Source of the DNA: DATIJJ01 sp039936115
Lineage (GTDB): Bacteria > Pseudomonadota > Gammaproteobacteria > DSM-16500
Direction: 5' to 3'
DNA length: 6,264 bases
NCBI GenBank assembly: GCA_039936115.1
Contig: JBDTIZ010000005.1
Span: 1-6,264 of the forward strand
Shown: positions 6,207 to 6,264 of the stretch, in pieces
How the letters are laid out: each line of letters begins with the position of its first letter
Numbering within the stretch: the first letter of the stretch is position 1
Position numbers and translations under genes: made by a program
The notes under the pieces: model-generated
Told to the model about the DNA's origin: nothing
Seen by the model: the letters and a program-made list of their open reading frames with translations, nothing else
The model's database searches: none

Positions 6207-6235
6207 CTGTCACCCCGCACTTGTTGCGGGGTCTG
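6207..6235. repeat. Terminal palindromic repeat unit, 7-bp GC-rich hairpin
   Basis: The fifth unit begins like the array (CTGTCAC) but then forms a longer palindrome: CCCCGCA (6213-6219), loop CTTGT (6220-6224), TGCGGGG (6225-6231). It ends in TCTGG. This has the look of the GTCA-CCCGC-loop-GCGGG intergenic palindromic repeats scattered through many proteobacterial genomes. It probably represents the parental element from which the truncated 23-bp units arose. The following bases are A-rich, not T-rich, so it is a poor terminator on the plus strand. Confidence 0.65.
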
Positions 6236-6264
6236 GAATCAAAAACATAAAAAAGTCATTAAAA

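Noticed and set aside
6213..6231. Rho-independent terminator for proS
   Set aside because: The hairpin is good but is followed by TCTGGAATCAAAA rather than a T-run, and it lies over 160 nt from the stop; a repeat element explains it better.
6115..6235. CRISPR array
   Set aside because: The 23-bp units abut directly, with no unique spacers and no cas genes nearby.

Overview
The window looks like a piece of an AT-rich gammaproteobacterial chromosome. The OsmB-like lipoprotein, the two-cysteine BCP/PrxQ peroxiredoxin and clear Shine-Dalgarno sites all fit a Gram-negative bacterium. The AT-rich composition, a pair of large unrecognised helix-rich proteins and palindromic intergenic repeats are reminiscent of host-associated Legionellales/Coxiellaceae-like lineages. 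That placement is inference, since there is no rRNA or marker gene here to fix it.

Left half, minus strand (36-3606): two large genes sit head to tail, 28 nt apart, in one likely operon. Their products (574 aa, or 546 aa from an internal GTG, and 605 aa) are diverged tandem paralogs of a family I do not recognise. They share a long conserved block containing the signature KLxFWRxVMxEYGVIHAA. They have no signal peptide and no convincing membrane segment, so they are probably soluble cytoplasmic or secreted proteins. These are the most novel objects in the window.

Centre (3607-4018): a 129-bp divergent intergenic region separates the paralog pair from a small plus-strand OsmB-like lipoprotein gene. 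A 12-bp perfect palindrome lies just upstream of that gene's ribosome binding site. The gene ends in a strong rho-independent terminator.

Right half, plus strand (4088-6050): bcp and proS are separated by 7 nt and probably co-transcribed. Bcp is a textbook peroxiredoxin. ProS is not the usual proteobacterial prolyl-tRNA synthetase. It is the short archaeal/eukaryotic-like type without the inserted editing domain, and three of the four expected zinc cysteines in its C-terminal domain are replaced.

Right edge (6051-6264): no gene is seen. This stretch holds a short direct repeat and then a tandem array of four 23-bp units running into a fifth, longer palindromic unit, an intergenic palindromic repeat that appears to have expanded locally.

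I see no tRNA, rRNA, CRISPR array, transposase or integrase. The genes fall into three separate transcription units (paralog pair; osmB-like; bcp-proS) with no evident common pathway.
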